Below are positions 26,180 to 34,838 of a DNA stretch of 49,733 bases, in pieces. The stretch is from Eshraghiella sp045129695 (GTDB lineage Bacteria; Bacillota; Clostridia; Lachnospirales; Lachnospiraceae). A model generated the notes under the pieces. It ran no database searches. It was not told the DNA's origin and saw nothing but the letters and a program-made list of their open reading frames with translations. The DNA is taken from the NCBI GenBank assembly GCA_045129695.1, contig JBGVJZ010000003.1:1-49733 (forward strand). The letters are read 5' to 3'. A program made the translations under genes and the position numbers. Position 1 is the first letter of the stretch. Each line of letters begins with the position of its first letter.

Positions 26180-26848
26180 CTAATAATATATAAGACTATT
26201 TCCGGTAAGAACAAGAAATCTGTCACCTATCATTATTTTATCCTTTTCATGCAAAATCACACCCGAATCTATTTTATTATTATTCAAATATGTACCTTGC
26301 TGAGTATTACAATCATACAGAACAAAATTTTTATGTATATATTTGATTTTACAATGAACATCTGAGATATATTCTGAATCTATAACAATATTATTTTTAG
26401 CACCTTTTCCTATGGTAATCCTGTTTACCGTGTTAATTTTATATTCTTTCCACTCATTTTCAATTATTTCATCCACAAACATCATCAGCACACCACGTGC
26501 ATCAGGATTATTTAAATTCTCGGAATCAATACGCAAAACATCACCATTACGAAGTAAAATAGGTGTAACACTCCCGTTAAAACCTTTTCTAATCTTTTTG
26601 CCATTATAATATGTCCCGTTTATACTTCCTTTATCAACATAAAAAAAATCCTCTCCGATGTTTATTATTTCCGCATGATTTCTTCCTGCTATTTTAGAAA
26701 ACAATGTAATATCCGGTTTACTGTCAGACGTACATCTTCCTATCGTGTATTTTAATTTATCAATTAACAGGTTATTTTGAATCCTGCCATTTTCAATAAC
26801 AACTAACGTTGCACCATTCTCACAAGCCGGTTCTGTTATAGTCCCCAT
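26180..26848 (-). CDS. Double FHA-domain protein
   Basis: A 222-residue soluble protein made of two FHA phospho-threonine-binding domains. The first (about 25-100) has YTIGR...SKIAGRNHAEI and the loop SINGTYYNGKKI. The second (about 135-215) has ITIGKG...SEYISDVHCKI and TQQGTYLNNNKI. The Arg, Ser/His and N/Q-G-T recognition points are largely kept, though the second domain has Gly-Lys and Asp-Val-His where Gly-Arg and Ser-x-x-His are usual. It lies between an HTH gene and the LytTR gene, downstream of two Ser/Thr kinase genes, so it is a likely reader of their phosphorylation. Confidence 0.9.
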   Translation of the reverse strand: MGTITEPACENGATLVVIENGRIQNNLLIDKLKYTIGRCTSDSKPDITLFSKIAGRNHAEIINIGEDFFYVDKGSINGTYYNGKKIRKGFNGSVTPILLRNGDVLRIDSENLNNPDARGVLMMFVDEIIENEWKEYKINTVNRITIGKGAKNNIVIDSEYISDVHCKIKYIHKNFVLYDCNTQQGTYLNNNKIDSGVILHEKDKIMIGDRFLVLTGNSLIYY

Positions 26849-26866
26849 AATCTATATCTCCGATAT

Positions 26867-27865
26867 TTAAAATGCATCATTCTCTAAACAGTCTGCTTCA
26901 TCAAGAAGGAATTGCACATCAGAAAAACCTAATGAAACAAGTATTTCTTTCACATACATTTTCAAATCATCGGTCCCTTCAAATATTTTATTCTCTAACA
27001 TTGCATTTTCCAAAGCAAAAATAATTGAATTTTCAAAGGGATTTTTTGCACAAAGAGGCTCCATATTTACAAGCATAAGCATTTCATTAATCTGCTCAGT
27101 GTTCATATTTAAATGAATTCCAAGCGAGATAATTTTATTACGCTTAGGATACCACTTTCTGTTTATAATATCATAAATGCAATGTCTTAAAGATGATGAA
27201 CAGTTAACAGTCATTAATGAAATATTATTTCTATCGTGGGTGTTCCCTATTCTGTTTAAATTAATATATAATTCAACAAATGAATAAAACTTATTAAATT
27301 GATTAGAAAATATTCTTGCATTCTTCTTAACAAAATCCACTAATTCCTCTAATTCATTTAAATTAATAATATTTAATAGTACATCAGATGTCTCATAAAC
27401 AATTGCATCTTCAATAAAAGGCATTTCCATTTCCCGTTTGATTATATTAATGATGTTAATGCATTTTTCATATGTATGTTCAATCCCATTTGATGTAAGA
27501 ACGAAAATGTACACCAAATCTTCCAGATTGCGTGCATATAATCCTGAACATCTTCCGTAACGTTGCAAAAAATTATTCATCTCATTAAGATTATATCCCG
27601 CCGCAAAACCAATTTTTATAAACATATCTCTATTCTTGGGTATGGAACCTTTTTTCCATTTCTGAACTGTAACTCTGCTTACACCACATTTTTTTGCAAA
27701 ATCAATTGATGAAATGTTGTTTATTGTTAATATTTTATTAATTTGTACAATCCACTCTTCTTTCTGGCTTTTCAGTGTTGATAGTATTTCCTTATATTCC
27801 TCCAACGTCTCGCATCTGGAAACCTTATCATATATTGTCGTTGTTGAATAATTTGTTTTATCCAT
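26867..27865 (-). CDS. HTH (Cro/C1-type) protein with internal duplication
   Basis: A 332-residue protein. Residues about 45-75 form an XRE-type helix-turn-helix (ISSIDFAKKCGVSRVTVQKW). Two related helical segments follow: PKNRDMFIKIGFAAGYNLNE and, about 160 residues later, PKRNKIISLGIHLNMNTEQI. Each is followed by a region ending in xxIxFxL. The second half has kept the body of the repeat but lost the HTH. I do not know a named family for it. It sits between the kinase and FHA genes, 18 bases from the latter, and may regulate the surface proteins. Confidence 0.72.
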   Translation of the reverse strand: MDKTNYSTTTIYDKVSRCETLEEYKEILSTLKSQKEEWIVQINKILTINNISSIDFAKKCGVSRVTVQKWKKGSIPKNRDMFIKIGFAAGYNLNEMNNFLQRYGRCSGLYARNLEDLVYIFVLTSNGIEHTYEKCINIINIIKREMEMPFIEDAIVYETSDVLLNIINLNELEELVDFVKKNARIFSNQFNKFYSFVELYINLNRIGNTHDRNNISLMTVNCSSSLRHCIYDIINRKWYPKRNKIISLGIHLNMNTEQINEMLMLVNMEPLCAKNPFENSIIFALENAMLENKIFEGTDDLKMYVKEILVSLGFSDVQFLLDEADCLENDAF

Positions 27866-27891
27866 TTTGTTACATTATACTCCTAAATAAT

Positions 27892-29976
27892 TTATTCATA
27901 AATCCCTGTTTGCATCAGATTATCAAGTATTAATGAATCACCTGTTAAAGTAAGTTTCTGCTCATTAAAATTAACATCAAAAAAACATTCTGTGTACACC
28001 ACCGGATTAGCATTAATACTTATTTCTCCGGTAAGACTTTTACACAAGAAAAATGTCTGCTCCATACCTGTTACACTTTCCGGAATTTGTGGTGCATTTA
28101 TTAATCTTATGCAGTCTCTGAATGTACCTGTCATATCCTCTACACCATCCGGAATTTGTGGTGCTATTAATAAGCTTGTACAATAATCAAACGTAAAACT
28201 TAATGATTTAATATTCCTTGGTAATTCCGGTGCTGTTTGCAAACTTATGCACCCCGAAAATGTATGATCCATTGCAACAACATTTGCCGGTATTTCAGGA
28301 GATTTTTCAAGCAGACTGCAACCTAAGAAAGCAGAACTAAGGCACTCAACGCATTCAGGTATTTTAGGTGCTTCTTTCATATTTACACAATAAGAAAAAG
28401 TATTATACATCATTTTAACGTCCTCTCCTGCAATACTACTTAACAACTCGCCATATTCTGTTTTAGCGTTATCCTTAACATAGACATTCCATCCTAATTT
28501 CATATAATAGCTTCCATATTGAATCCTTATAAATTCATATTTGTAAATATAATCCTGTGTAATAAATTCATCCCCAACGTCAGGTGTTATAAAAATTTCA
28601 CTTCCCTCAGTAAACTCTTTTATTTCCGACGAGTCATAATATTTACACCCCTTCGGCACAACAAATACATTTGCATCAACAGATGTGCCTGTCTCTTCTT
28701 CGGTGACTGTTTCTGCTTCGGTGCTTGTCTCCTCCTCGGTGACTGTTTCTGCCTCGGTGCTTGTCTCTTCTTCAGTACTTGTCTCTTCCTCAATGCTTGT
28801 CTCTTCTTCAGTGCCTGTCTCTTCTTCGGTGCCTGTCTCTTTCTCGGTGCCTGTCTCTTCCCCCGTGCCTGTCTCTTCTTCGATAGATGTCTCTGCCTGT
28901 CTGCTTATCTCTTCTCTGTAATGTGAAATGTTTACTATAGCATAAACAGAAACAAACAATCCTAATATTACTGCCAACACAACCATAATTAAAAATACAT
29001 TTCTCTTGTTCCATGCATTCTTCTTATATTTACTTCCGTTAACGATATCTCTATTAACATCTGCATTGCATAAAGCAAGCAATTCTTTCTGAAATTCAGA
29101 TGCTTTCTGAAATCTCTTTGTTGAATCATATTCACAGGCACGCAAAATAACAGCTGACAATTTGTCATCTGCATTAACAGGCTTAGGTAATTTTTCACCT
29201 TTAAGCCTACGCGTATTAGCTGTTTTACGTTCTTCCATACTTATTTCATCAGAATCTGTATTTAAAAACGGAAAACGGTTATTATTAAGCAGTTTATATA
29301 AAACAATCCCTAACGAATATATATCTATGGTATTATTATATTTTTTTCCATAAAACATCTCGGGAGCCATGTAATAATATGTTCCCTTTGCCGATAATGA
29401 CGTGATATCATAGTCTAATTTTCTGGCAATACCAAAATCTCCAATTTTGAATTCTCCGGAATCTGACACAAAAATATTTTCCGGTTTGATGTCTCTGTGA
29501 ATTATATTCTTTTGTGCACATATCTCAAGAGCATTGCACACATCTGAACCCAACTTAATTATATCTGCCTCTGTCATTGTTTTTTGGGATATATATTCGC
29601 TGAATGATGTAAGCAACTCCATTCTGATAAAAATATCAAACCCAATCGAATCTTCTTTTTCCAGCACCTTATAATCTTCAATATTAACAATATTTGTAGT
29701 GCCTTTCAGTGTTTCCATAAGCTCTATTTCTCTTGTGAAATCACTGACTTTATTTCGAAAATATTTTTTCAAAGCAGTATCATCAAAACCTTCTGCTTTT
29801 AATTCTAAAATTTCCGAATCATTATTTGGTATTGATATAACTTTAATTGCGGAATATGTATGTATAGAATATTCTTCACGAACAGCTTTATATACGCTTC
29901 CATATGCGCCCCTGCCTATCAGCTTAAACTTATTCCATTCCGGCCATATATTGGACAATTTATCAGTGTCAAGCAT
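27892..29976 (-). CDS. Transmembrane Ser/Thr kinase with extracellular BspA-like LRR repeats (six units)
   Basis: 694 residues, N-terminus inside. Kinase about 15-300: glycine loop GRGAYGSVYKA, Lys45, HRDIKPEN (160-167), DFG (180-182) and MAPE are all intact. TM at 326-350 (VFLIMVVLAVILGLFVSVYA). Stalk of six-residue Thr/Glu repeats at 363-430. The ectodomain opens with VVPKGCKYYDSSE, then about six 23-residue repeats of the form M-x2-TF-x2-C-x2-L-x2-AP-x-IP-x2-V, ending in a conserved cap (LTLTGDSLILDNL). PASTA domains, normal for Gram-positive receptor kinases, are absent. 38 bases after the larger homologous kinase gene. Ligand unknown. Confidence 0.9.
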   Translation of the reverse strand: MLDTDKLSNIWPEWNKFKLIGRGAYGSVYKAVREEYSIHTYSAIKVISIPNNDSEILELKAEGFDDTALKKYFRNKVSDFTREIELMETLKGTTNIVNIEDYKVLEKEDSIGFDIFIRMELLTSFSEYISQKTMTEADIIKLGSDVCNALEICAQKNIIHRDIKPENIFVSDSGEFKIGDFGIARKLDYDITSLSAKGTYYYMAPEMFYGKKYNNTIDIYSLGIVLYKLLNNNRFPFLNTDSDEISMEERKTANTRRLKGEKLPKPVNADDKLSAVILRACEYDSTKRFQKASEFQKELLALCNADVNRDIVNGSKYKKNAWNKRNVFLIMVVLAVILGLFVSVYAIVNISHYREEISRQAETSIEEETGTGEETGTEKETGTEEETGTEEETSIEEETSTEEETSTEAETVTEEETSTEAETVTEEETGTSVDANVFVVPKGCKYYDSSEIKEFTEGSEIFITPDVGDEFITQDYIYKYEFIRIQYGSYYMKLGWNVYVKDNAKTEYGELLSSIAGEDVKMMYNTFSYCVNMKEAPKIPECVECLSSAFLGCSLLEKSPEIPANVVAMDHTFSGCISLQTAPELPRNIKSLSFTFDYCTSLLIAPQIPDGVEDMTGTFRDCIRLINAPQIPESVTGMEQTFFLCKSLTGEISINANPVVYTECFFDVNFNEQKLTLTGDSLILDNLMQTGIYE
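28690..28887 (-). repeat. 18-bp tandem repeat encoding the Thr/Glu stalk
   Basis: Eleven 18-base units (198 bp) encode six-residue units such as GTEEET, STEAET and VTEEET between the TM and LRR parts of the kinase. The DNA repeats are close enough to recombine, so stalk length may vary between strains. Open frames on the plus strand here are antisense shadows of this repeat. Confidence 0.85.
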
Positions 29977-30014
29977 AACTTCTCCATATTGTAACTTATG
30001 TATAGTAAAACAAT

Positions 30015-32717
30015 TTATCTTGCTTCTTGTAATTGTTCAAGCATAGTTGAATCCCCTGTAAGCGTAAGATTCTGTAATTGAAAATCAATGCCTGCAAAAC
30101 ACTCATTATAGAGTTGAGGGTTTGCATTAATAATCAGCTCTCCGGTAAGTCCTGTACATCCATAAAATGTATGCTCCATATTCAGTACATTACCTGGAAT
30201 TGTTGGTGCTTTTTTTAAATTAATACAGGAAACAAAGGATTGCTTCATATTTCTTACGCTATCCGGTATTTCAGGTGCTGTTTCCAAACTAATACACCCA
30301 AAGAATGTCGCTTCCATGTTAGTTACGGACTTAGGAATCACCGGTGCATTTTTAATTTTAGCACAATCTGTAAAACTACCTCTCATATTAATTACACCAC
30401 TTGGTATTTCAGGTACTGTTTCTAAGTTCTCACATCCCCAAAATATTGTTTCCAAATCCGTTACTCCGCTTGGAATTACCGGTGGTTCAATTATACTTTT
30501 ACATAAACAAAACGCTCCCTGCATAGAAATTACATTGTTTCCAATTTCAGGTGTCTCTATTATACTTTCACAACCACTAAATGCATACTCCATATAACGT
30601 ACACTATCAGGAATTGCAGGAACTGTTTTTAAATTTTTACAATTTTCATAAATATAATTAATATTTATTATACTATCCGGAAGTGCAGGTGCCTCTTTCA
30701 GACTTGTACAATTTGAAAATGTACCGGTCATAAATTTTACATTCTTCGAAAGTTTAGACACTTCCTCCAAATTACTACACATAACAAAAGTTTCCATCAT
30801 GCATGTAACTGAGTCAGGTATTTCAGGTACTTTATTTAAAGAAGTACAAGAAGCAAATGTATGATAAAGACTCTCTACTCCATTTGGGATTTCAGGTGCT
30901 GTCTTTAATGAATTACAATTACTATAAGTATTGTATAAGCATAAAACCGTTTTAGGTATCTGTGGGGATTCTACTAAATATCGGCATCCTGCAAAAGTCG
31001 AATACAGCACTACAAGCTTTTCCCCTGCGATCTCTTCAAATAAATCCTCATATTTATTCTTATCTATATCTATTACTTGAGCATTCCAACCATAAATTAT
31101 CTCATTTATTCCAGTGGATTCATCTACACACATATATGTGTAAGTGTAATCTTTTGATTTAAGTTCATCTCCTAATTCTGGTGTAATATATATCACACTG
31201 CCTTCTGAATAAGTTATATATTCCGATTTATCAAAATATTCACAGCCTTTTGGAACTATGTATTTATTCTCTTTAATAATTTCAGATTGAGACTCTGTTT
31301 GCTCCTCAGCAGGTGTTTCTCCTTCAGTTTCTGTAGAAACCTGCGTTGTTGTTTCCTGCTCAACAGTTTCATAAATCTCATACTCTTTCTGTGTGGTATT
31401 TTCCTGTGTTATATTCTCTTGTGTTATATTTTCCTCTGTACTATTCTCTTCTGTAGTATTTTCTTCTGTGGCGATTGTTATTACTTCTGTATTCTCTGTT
31501 GTTATATTTTCTGTAATTTTTTCTATACCATGTGTAGTTTCTGCCTGTGTATACGTCTCATTATTTTTAACATTACCATTCACATAAAATCTGCTTTTAT
31601 GGGCCAATACAAATACGATGAAACCTATAATTATTAATATGATTACCATGATAAATACAATAATAAGCAGTCTCTTGTTTTTTGTATTATTGATACTATC
31701 ATGTTCTATAGGAGCATTAATACTCTGTTCTGCTTTAACAGTTTTATCTTCATCTTCTTCTGACAAAATTACAGATAATTTTTGTGCAATTCTTTTTGCA
31801 GAATACACTGCATCATCTTGTTGTAATGCTTCAAGTTTATTTTTAAATTCCGTTGGATTCTGAAATCTTTCATTTGAATCAAATTCACAAGCACGCAAAA
31901 TAATATTTGACAGTTCTTCACTACAATTAACCGGAGCCGGGATTTTTTCTCCGTTTATTCTACGCATATTGGCATGCTGACGATCTTCAAATTCATTGTA
32001 ATCAATACTAATAAAAGGAAGTCTATTATTATTAAGCAGTTTATATAAAACCAGACCCAATGAATATGTATCTACGTTATTATTGTATTTTCTACCCATG
32101 AAAACTTCGGGAGCCATATAATTATATGTCCCTCTGGTTGATAATGTTCCAAAACTTTTTTCCAATACTTTTGCAACGCCAAAATCACCTAATTTAAAAT
32201 CTCCAAAATCTGACACAAAAATATTTTGAGGTTTAATATCTCTATGAATTATGTTTTTAGAAGAGCACAGTTCCAATGCACTACTGATATCTATTCCCAG
32301 TTTAATTATCTCTGCTTCTGTCATGTCAGCTTTAGCTACATATTGATTAAATGGGGTTAGAAATTCCATTCTTATAAAAATATACCAACCGATTGCATCT
32401 TCTTTTTCTATGATTTTATAATCTTCAATATTAACAATATTTTTCATTCCTTTTAGGGATTCCATCAGATTGATTTCATTTGTAAATTCCCTAACTCTTT
32501 CCTGAAAATATTTTCTAATTGAAGTTTCGTCAAACCCCTCTGCTATCAACGATAAAATTTCTGTCTCATTATCAGGTATTGCTATAACCTTAATCGCAGA
32601 ATACGTCTCAATTTGATATTCTTTGCGAACAGCCTTGTAAACTTTGCCAAATGAACCTTCGCCTACACATTCAAGAATTGTCCACTCCGGCCATATATTG
32701 GATAATTTATCAATCAT
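30015..32717 (-). CDS. Transmembrane Ser/Thr kinase with extracellular BspA-like LRR repeats (thirteen units)
   Basis: 900 residues from the ATG at 32717 (GGAGAG upstream); the ORF extends 24 codons further without support. Kinase 12-295: GEGSFG loop (19-24), Lys43, HRDIKPQN (158-165), DFG (178-180), MAPE. TM 349-372. Asn/Thr/Glu-rich stalk about 385-485 with five-residue repeats (TEENI, TQENI). Then a module opening YIVPKGCEYFDK (487-570), about thirteen 23-residue BspA-like LRR units (572-871) and a cap similar to that of the neighbour kinase. Kinase, linker and cap are clearly paralogous to the gene at 27892, but the LRR array is twice as long. Probably first gene of the five-gene set. Confidence 0.9.
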   Translation of the reverse strand: MIDKLSNIWPEWTILECVGEGSFGKVYKAVRKEYQIETYSAIKVIAIPDNETEILSLIAEGFDETSIRKYFQERVREFTNEINLMESLKGMKNIVNIEDYKIIEKEDAIGWYIFIRMEFLTPFNQYVAKADMTEAEIIKLGIDISSALELCSSKNIIHRDIKPQNIFVSDFGDFKLGDFGVAKVLEKSFGTLSTRGTYNYMAPEVFMGRKYNNNVDTYSLGLVLYKLLNNNRLPFISIDYNEFEDRQHANMRRINGEKIPAPVNCSEELSNIILRACEFDSNERFQNPTEFKNKLEALQQDDAVYSAKRIAQKLSVILSEEDEDKTVKAEQSINAPIEHDSINNTKNKRLLIIVFIMVIILIIIGFIVFVLAHKSRFYVNGNVKNNETYTQAETTHGIEKITENITTENTEVITIATEENTTEENSTEENITQENITQENTTQKEYEIYETVEQETTTQVSTETEGETPAEEQTESQSEIIKENKYIVPKGCEYFDKSEYITYSEGSVIYITPELGDELKSKDYTYTYMCVDESTGINEIIYGWNAQVIDIDKNKYEDLFEEIAGEKLVVLYSTFAGCRYLVESPQIPKTVLCLYNTYSNCNSLKTAPEIPNGVESLYHTFASCTSLNKVPEIPDSVTCMMETFVMCSNLEEVSKLSKNVKFMTGTFSNCTSLKEAPALPDSIININYIYENCKNLKTVPAIPDSVRYMEYAFSGCESIIETPEIGNNVISMQGAFCLCKSIIEPPVIPSGVTDLETIFWGCENLETVPEIPSGVINMRGSFTDCAKIKNAPVIPKSVTNMEATFFGCISLETAPEIPDSVRNMKQSFVSCINLKKAPTIPGNVLNMEHTFYGCTGLTGELIINANPQLYNECFAGIDFQLQNLTLTGDSTMLEQLQEAR
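30080..31000 (-). repeat. 69-bp tandem repeat array encoding 23-residue LRR units
   Basis: About thirteen consecutive 69-base units encode the LRR array of the larger kinase. Each carries the pattern M-x2-TF-x2-C-x2-L-x2-AP-x-IP-x2-V-x2. Units are diverged at DNA level, so the array is old rather than freshly expanded. Edges are approximate. Confidence 0.75.
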
Positions 32718-32821
32718 TCTTTCATCTCTCCGGTTATCTGTTATTTTATCAGCTATTTTACATATATAATAATACCATCTTTTGAGCAAAAGCTCTACTT
32801 AAAGTGAAACATTTTCAATCA

Positions 32822-32864
32822 AAGACCTTCTATTAAAGTGACTATAATTTTAATAGAAGGTCTT
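32822..32864. terminator. Long hairpin upstream of the kinase genes
   Basis: A perfect 16-bp stem (32822-32837 with 32849-32864) with an 11-base loop. It follows the small lipoprotein gene on the minus strand and probably ends its transcript, giving the kinase genes a separate promoter between 32718 and 32821. Confidence 0.65.
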
Positions 32865-32924
32865 AAATCATTATATTAATATTGTTATTGTAATTTTATT
32901 GTTTTGTTGTAATTACTGCATACA

Positions 32925-33077
32925 TTATTTATTTGTACTTGTTGAATCCGTCGCTATTACTGTAGTGTCACCAACCATACCTGCCTGTTCACTTTTATTA
33001 CAGGCACATACCATGACTGTTATAAGTATACAGACAAGCATAATTGACATAGCTGAAAACACATTTTTACTTCTCAT
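32925..33077 (-). CDS. Small lipoprotein, 50 residues
   Basis: A complete short gene: GAGGAG seven bases before the ATG at 33077 and a TAA at 32925-32927. The product starts MRSKNVFSAMSIMLVCILIT and has a lipobox ending VCAC, so Cys at residue 26 is the likely lipidated residue. The mature peptide is only about 25 residues, rich in Thr, Ser and Asn (SEQAGMVGDTTVIATDSTST). It matches no family I know. Its place between the polysaccharide deacetylase and the LRR kinases suggests a secreted or surface peptide linked to that system, which is inference. Confidence 0.72.
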   Translation of the reverse strand: MRSKNVFSAMSIMLVCILITVMVCACNKSEQAGMVGDTTVIATDSTSTNK

Positions 33078-33182
33078 AATCTCCTCACTTCAGAATAATT
33101 TTTAACATATTTTTTTATCAAAATTTTCTTAACAACATAAATTGTTGTTTTTACAACAAAAATAGACTGTATATAAACTTAT

Positions 33183-33222
33183 AAAAAAACTCTGACAGGA
33201 ACTTAATCCCATCAGAGTTTTA
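33183..33222 (-). terminator. Terminator after the polysaccharide deacetylase gene
   Basis: On the minus strand AAACTCTGA/TCAGAGTTT encloses a 16-base loop and a T-rich run follows. It is about 20 bases after the stop at 33242 and resembles the pyrD terminator stem (ACTCTGATAA). Confidence 0.75.
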
Positions 33223-33241
33223 TCCGGTCGTCCAACAATAA

Positions 33242-34138
33242 TTAATTCAGCTGTGACTGTACAGGTATTGTACTTTCGGTAATCGGAACTACAAGGCAGT
33301 CAAGTTCATTAATCAGCGTGTTAAGGATATTCGGAAGTGCAGCTACAGTTTCTTCATATCCTTTCCCGTCATGCATAAGAACTACACTTATGTCTTTATT
33401 CTTTACTCCGTTAATCACATTATTATATATTTCATCCCGGGTGATTGTTCCGTTCCCGTCACCGGAGGATACATTCCAATCATAATATGTAAGCCCCTTA
33501 TTTTCTATATACGGAATATACTCAGTCTGCATTCTTGAATCAGCATACATTGTGGCACTTCCGCCCGGGAAACGCCACAGAAAAGGTGTATAACCCGTAA
33601 GATTAATAACATATTCCATCATCATATCACAATCTGCTGAAAAAGCCTCTAAAGAAGAATAAATGTCAGCTCTGGAATGTGTAAAAGAATGAATCCCTAA
33701 TGTATGACCCCTGTTGATTATATCGTTATATTCTGTCCTTGCATATTCTTCACTTGGTGAATATGCACCAACGACAAAAAAAGTTGCTTTAACATTATAC
33801 TCGTCAAGAATATCAAGAACTGTGGGCGTAAGTGTACCTGAACCATCATCAAAGGTAAGATATACAATCTTCCTGCCCTCCGCAACAGCCTCACCTACAA
33901 GAGTTGAATAATATTCATCTCTTTCATTATCTTCCTGTTTAATCTCTTCCTGTGTGGATGTTTCTTCCTGAGTTGTCGCATCTTCCTGAGTTGTCGCATC
34001 TTCCCGAGTTATTGAATTTTCAATAGTTTCATAAGCTGTTGACTGTGTTGATTCCGTACGGTTATATCTTGTTTCTTCTGTTTTACATCCTGTAAGTAAT
34101 ACAATTAAAAATACAATTAACAGATATGTTTTTTTCAT
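33242..34138 (-). CDS. Lipoprotein polysaccharide deacetylase (NodB domain)
   Basis: A 298-residue surface lipoprotein. Signal peptide MKKTYLLIVFLIVLLTGC with lipobox LTGC; a Thr/Glu/Gln-rich stalk with tandem DATTQE units follows (about 45-75). Then comes the NodB deacetylase domain: TFDDGSGT (motif 1, metal Asp), HSFTHSRADI (motif 2, two metal His), RFPGGSAT (motif 3), DWNVSSGDG (motif 4) and VLMHDG (motif 5). It should remove acetyl groups from peptidoglycan or another envelope glycan. The start at 34138 follows AGGAGA; the ORF extends 23 codons further. Its stalk composition resembles those of the nearby LRR kinases. Confidence 0.92.
   Translation of the reverse strand: MKKTYLLIVFLIVLLTGCKTEETRYNRTESTQSTAYETIENSITREDATTQEDATTQEETSTQEEIKQEDNERDEYYSTLVGEAVAEGRKIVYLTFDDGSGTLTPTVLDILDEYNVKATFFVVGAYSPSEEYARTEYNDIINRGHTLGIHSFTHSRADIYSSLEAFSADCDMMMEYVINLTGYTPFLWRFPGGSATMYADSRMQTEYIPYIENKGLTYYDWNVSSGDGNGTITRDEIYNNVINGVKNKDISVVLMHDGKGYEETVAALPNILNTLINELDCLVVPITESTIPVQSQLN
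33949..33995 (-). repeat. 18-bp tandem repeat in the deacetylase stalk
   Basis: Two perfect and one partial copy of an 18-base unit containing CTTCCTGAGTTGTCGCAT encode DATTQE. A short expandable linker repeat. Confidence 0.65.
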
Positions 34139-34343
34139 ATTTTTTCTCCTGTGTAAACTTATTTCCCTTATCCTACGTAAACTATATTTTTTCGTCAATA
34201 TATTCATAACATATTTTTCTGTATTTTTATATCAAACATCAGAAACTAACTGTTTTACGTCAGAAAAAGTCTCTTAATTTCCTGCTTGCTTTTAATTTAT
34301 TACACCTTTATAATACTTTTGATTAAAATGTATGGAGAAAACA

Positions 34344-34838
34344 ATGGAAACAAAAAAACATTTCAGGAATCTTATAATTTATATAATTATCTTAGTTGCA
34401 ATAATGGGGATTATATTTTATTTTTCTTCTGAAAACAGCCGGAGCTCTAATAATAGCAGCGGCAGCTTTTCTAAGATTCTGCTTCGCATCATTTCACCGG
34501 TATTTCCATCCGGAGTTATTGAATTTATTAGAGAATATATCCGTAAAATTGCACATTTCACATTATATTTTACTCTCGGAATATTTTCAGTACTTACGGC
34601 AAAGGAGTTATTCATTCTAAAAAATCCGGAATATAAACCCTATATCAGAATATATACAAGTGCTTTCGTGTTTTGCATTATATATGCAGCCTCTGATGAG
34701 TTCCACCAATATTTTGTACCCGGCAGAAGCGGTAAAATAACAGATGTCCTTTTAGATTCCATAGGTTCACTATCAGCAATTTTAATTATCGCTGCTCTGA
34801 CAGCAATATTCCACAGACATCAAAAATCCGCCACATAA
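34344..34838 (+). CDS. VanZ-family membrane protein
   Basis: A ~164-residue protein with four TM segments (LIIYIIILVAIMGIIFYFSS near the start). The VanZ-family motifs are RKIAHFTLYFTLG and DEFHQYFVPGRSGKITDVLLDSIGS. VanZ of the vancomycin cluster gives low-level teicoplanin resistance; most chromosomal members have no proven role, and resistance should not be assumed. I prefer the ATG at 34344, which has GGAG six bases upstream, over 34332. It diverges from the deacetylase gene. Confidence 0.88.
   Translation: METKKHFRNLIIYIIILVAIMGIIFYFSSENSRSSNNSSGSFSKILLRIISPVFPSGVIEFIREYIRKIAHFTLYFTLGIFSVLTAKELFILKNPEYKPYIRIYTSAFVFCIIYAASDEFHQYFVPGRSGKITDVLLDSIGSLSAILIIAALTAIFHRHQKSAT

Noticed and set aside
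28519..28926. Plus-strand open frames opposite the kinase stalk
   Set aside because: They are antisense translations of the 18-base Thr/Glu repeat, with unlikely composition and no ribosome site.
31287..31637. Plus-strand Cys/Phe-rich open frame opposite the larger kinase stalk
   Set aside because: Antisense shadow of the Asn/Thr/Glu-rich stalk.
32899..33105. Plus-strand 68-codon frame in the lipoprotein region
   Set aside because: The opposite strand has a better gene: ribosome site, signal peptide and lipobox.
34344..34838. Glycopeptide resistance gene call for the VanZ-like protein
   Set aside because: Only the VanZ family fold is supported; no van cluster is present and most such genes are not resistance genes.
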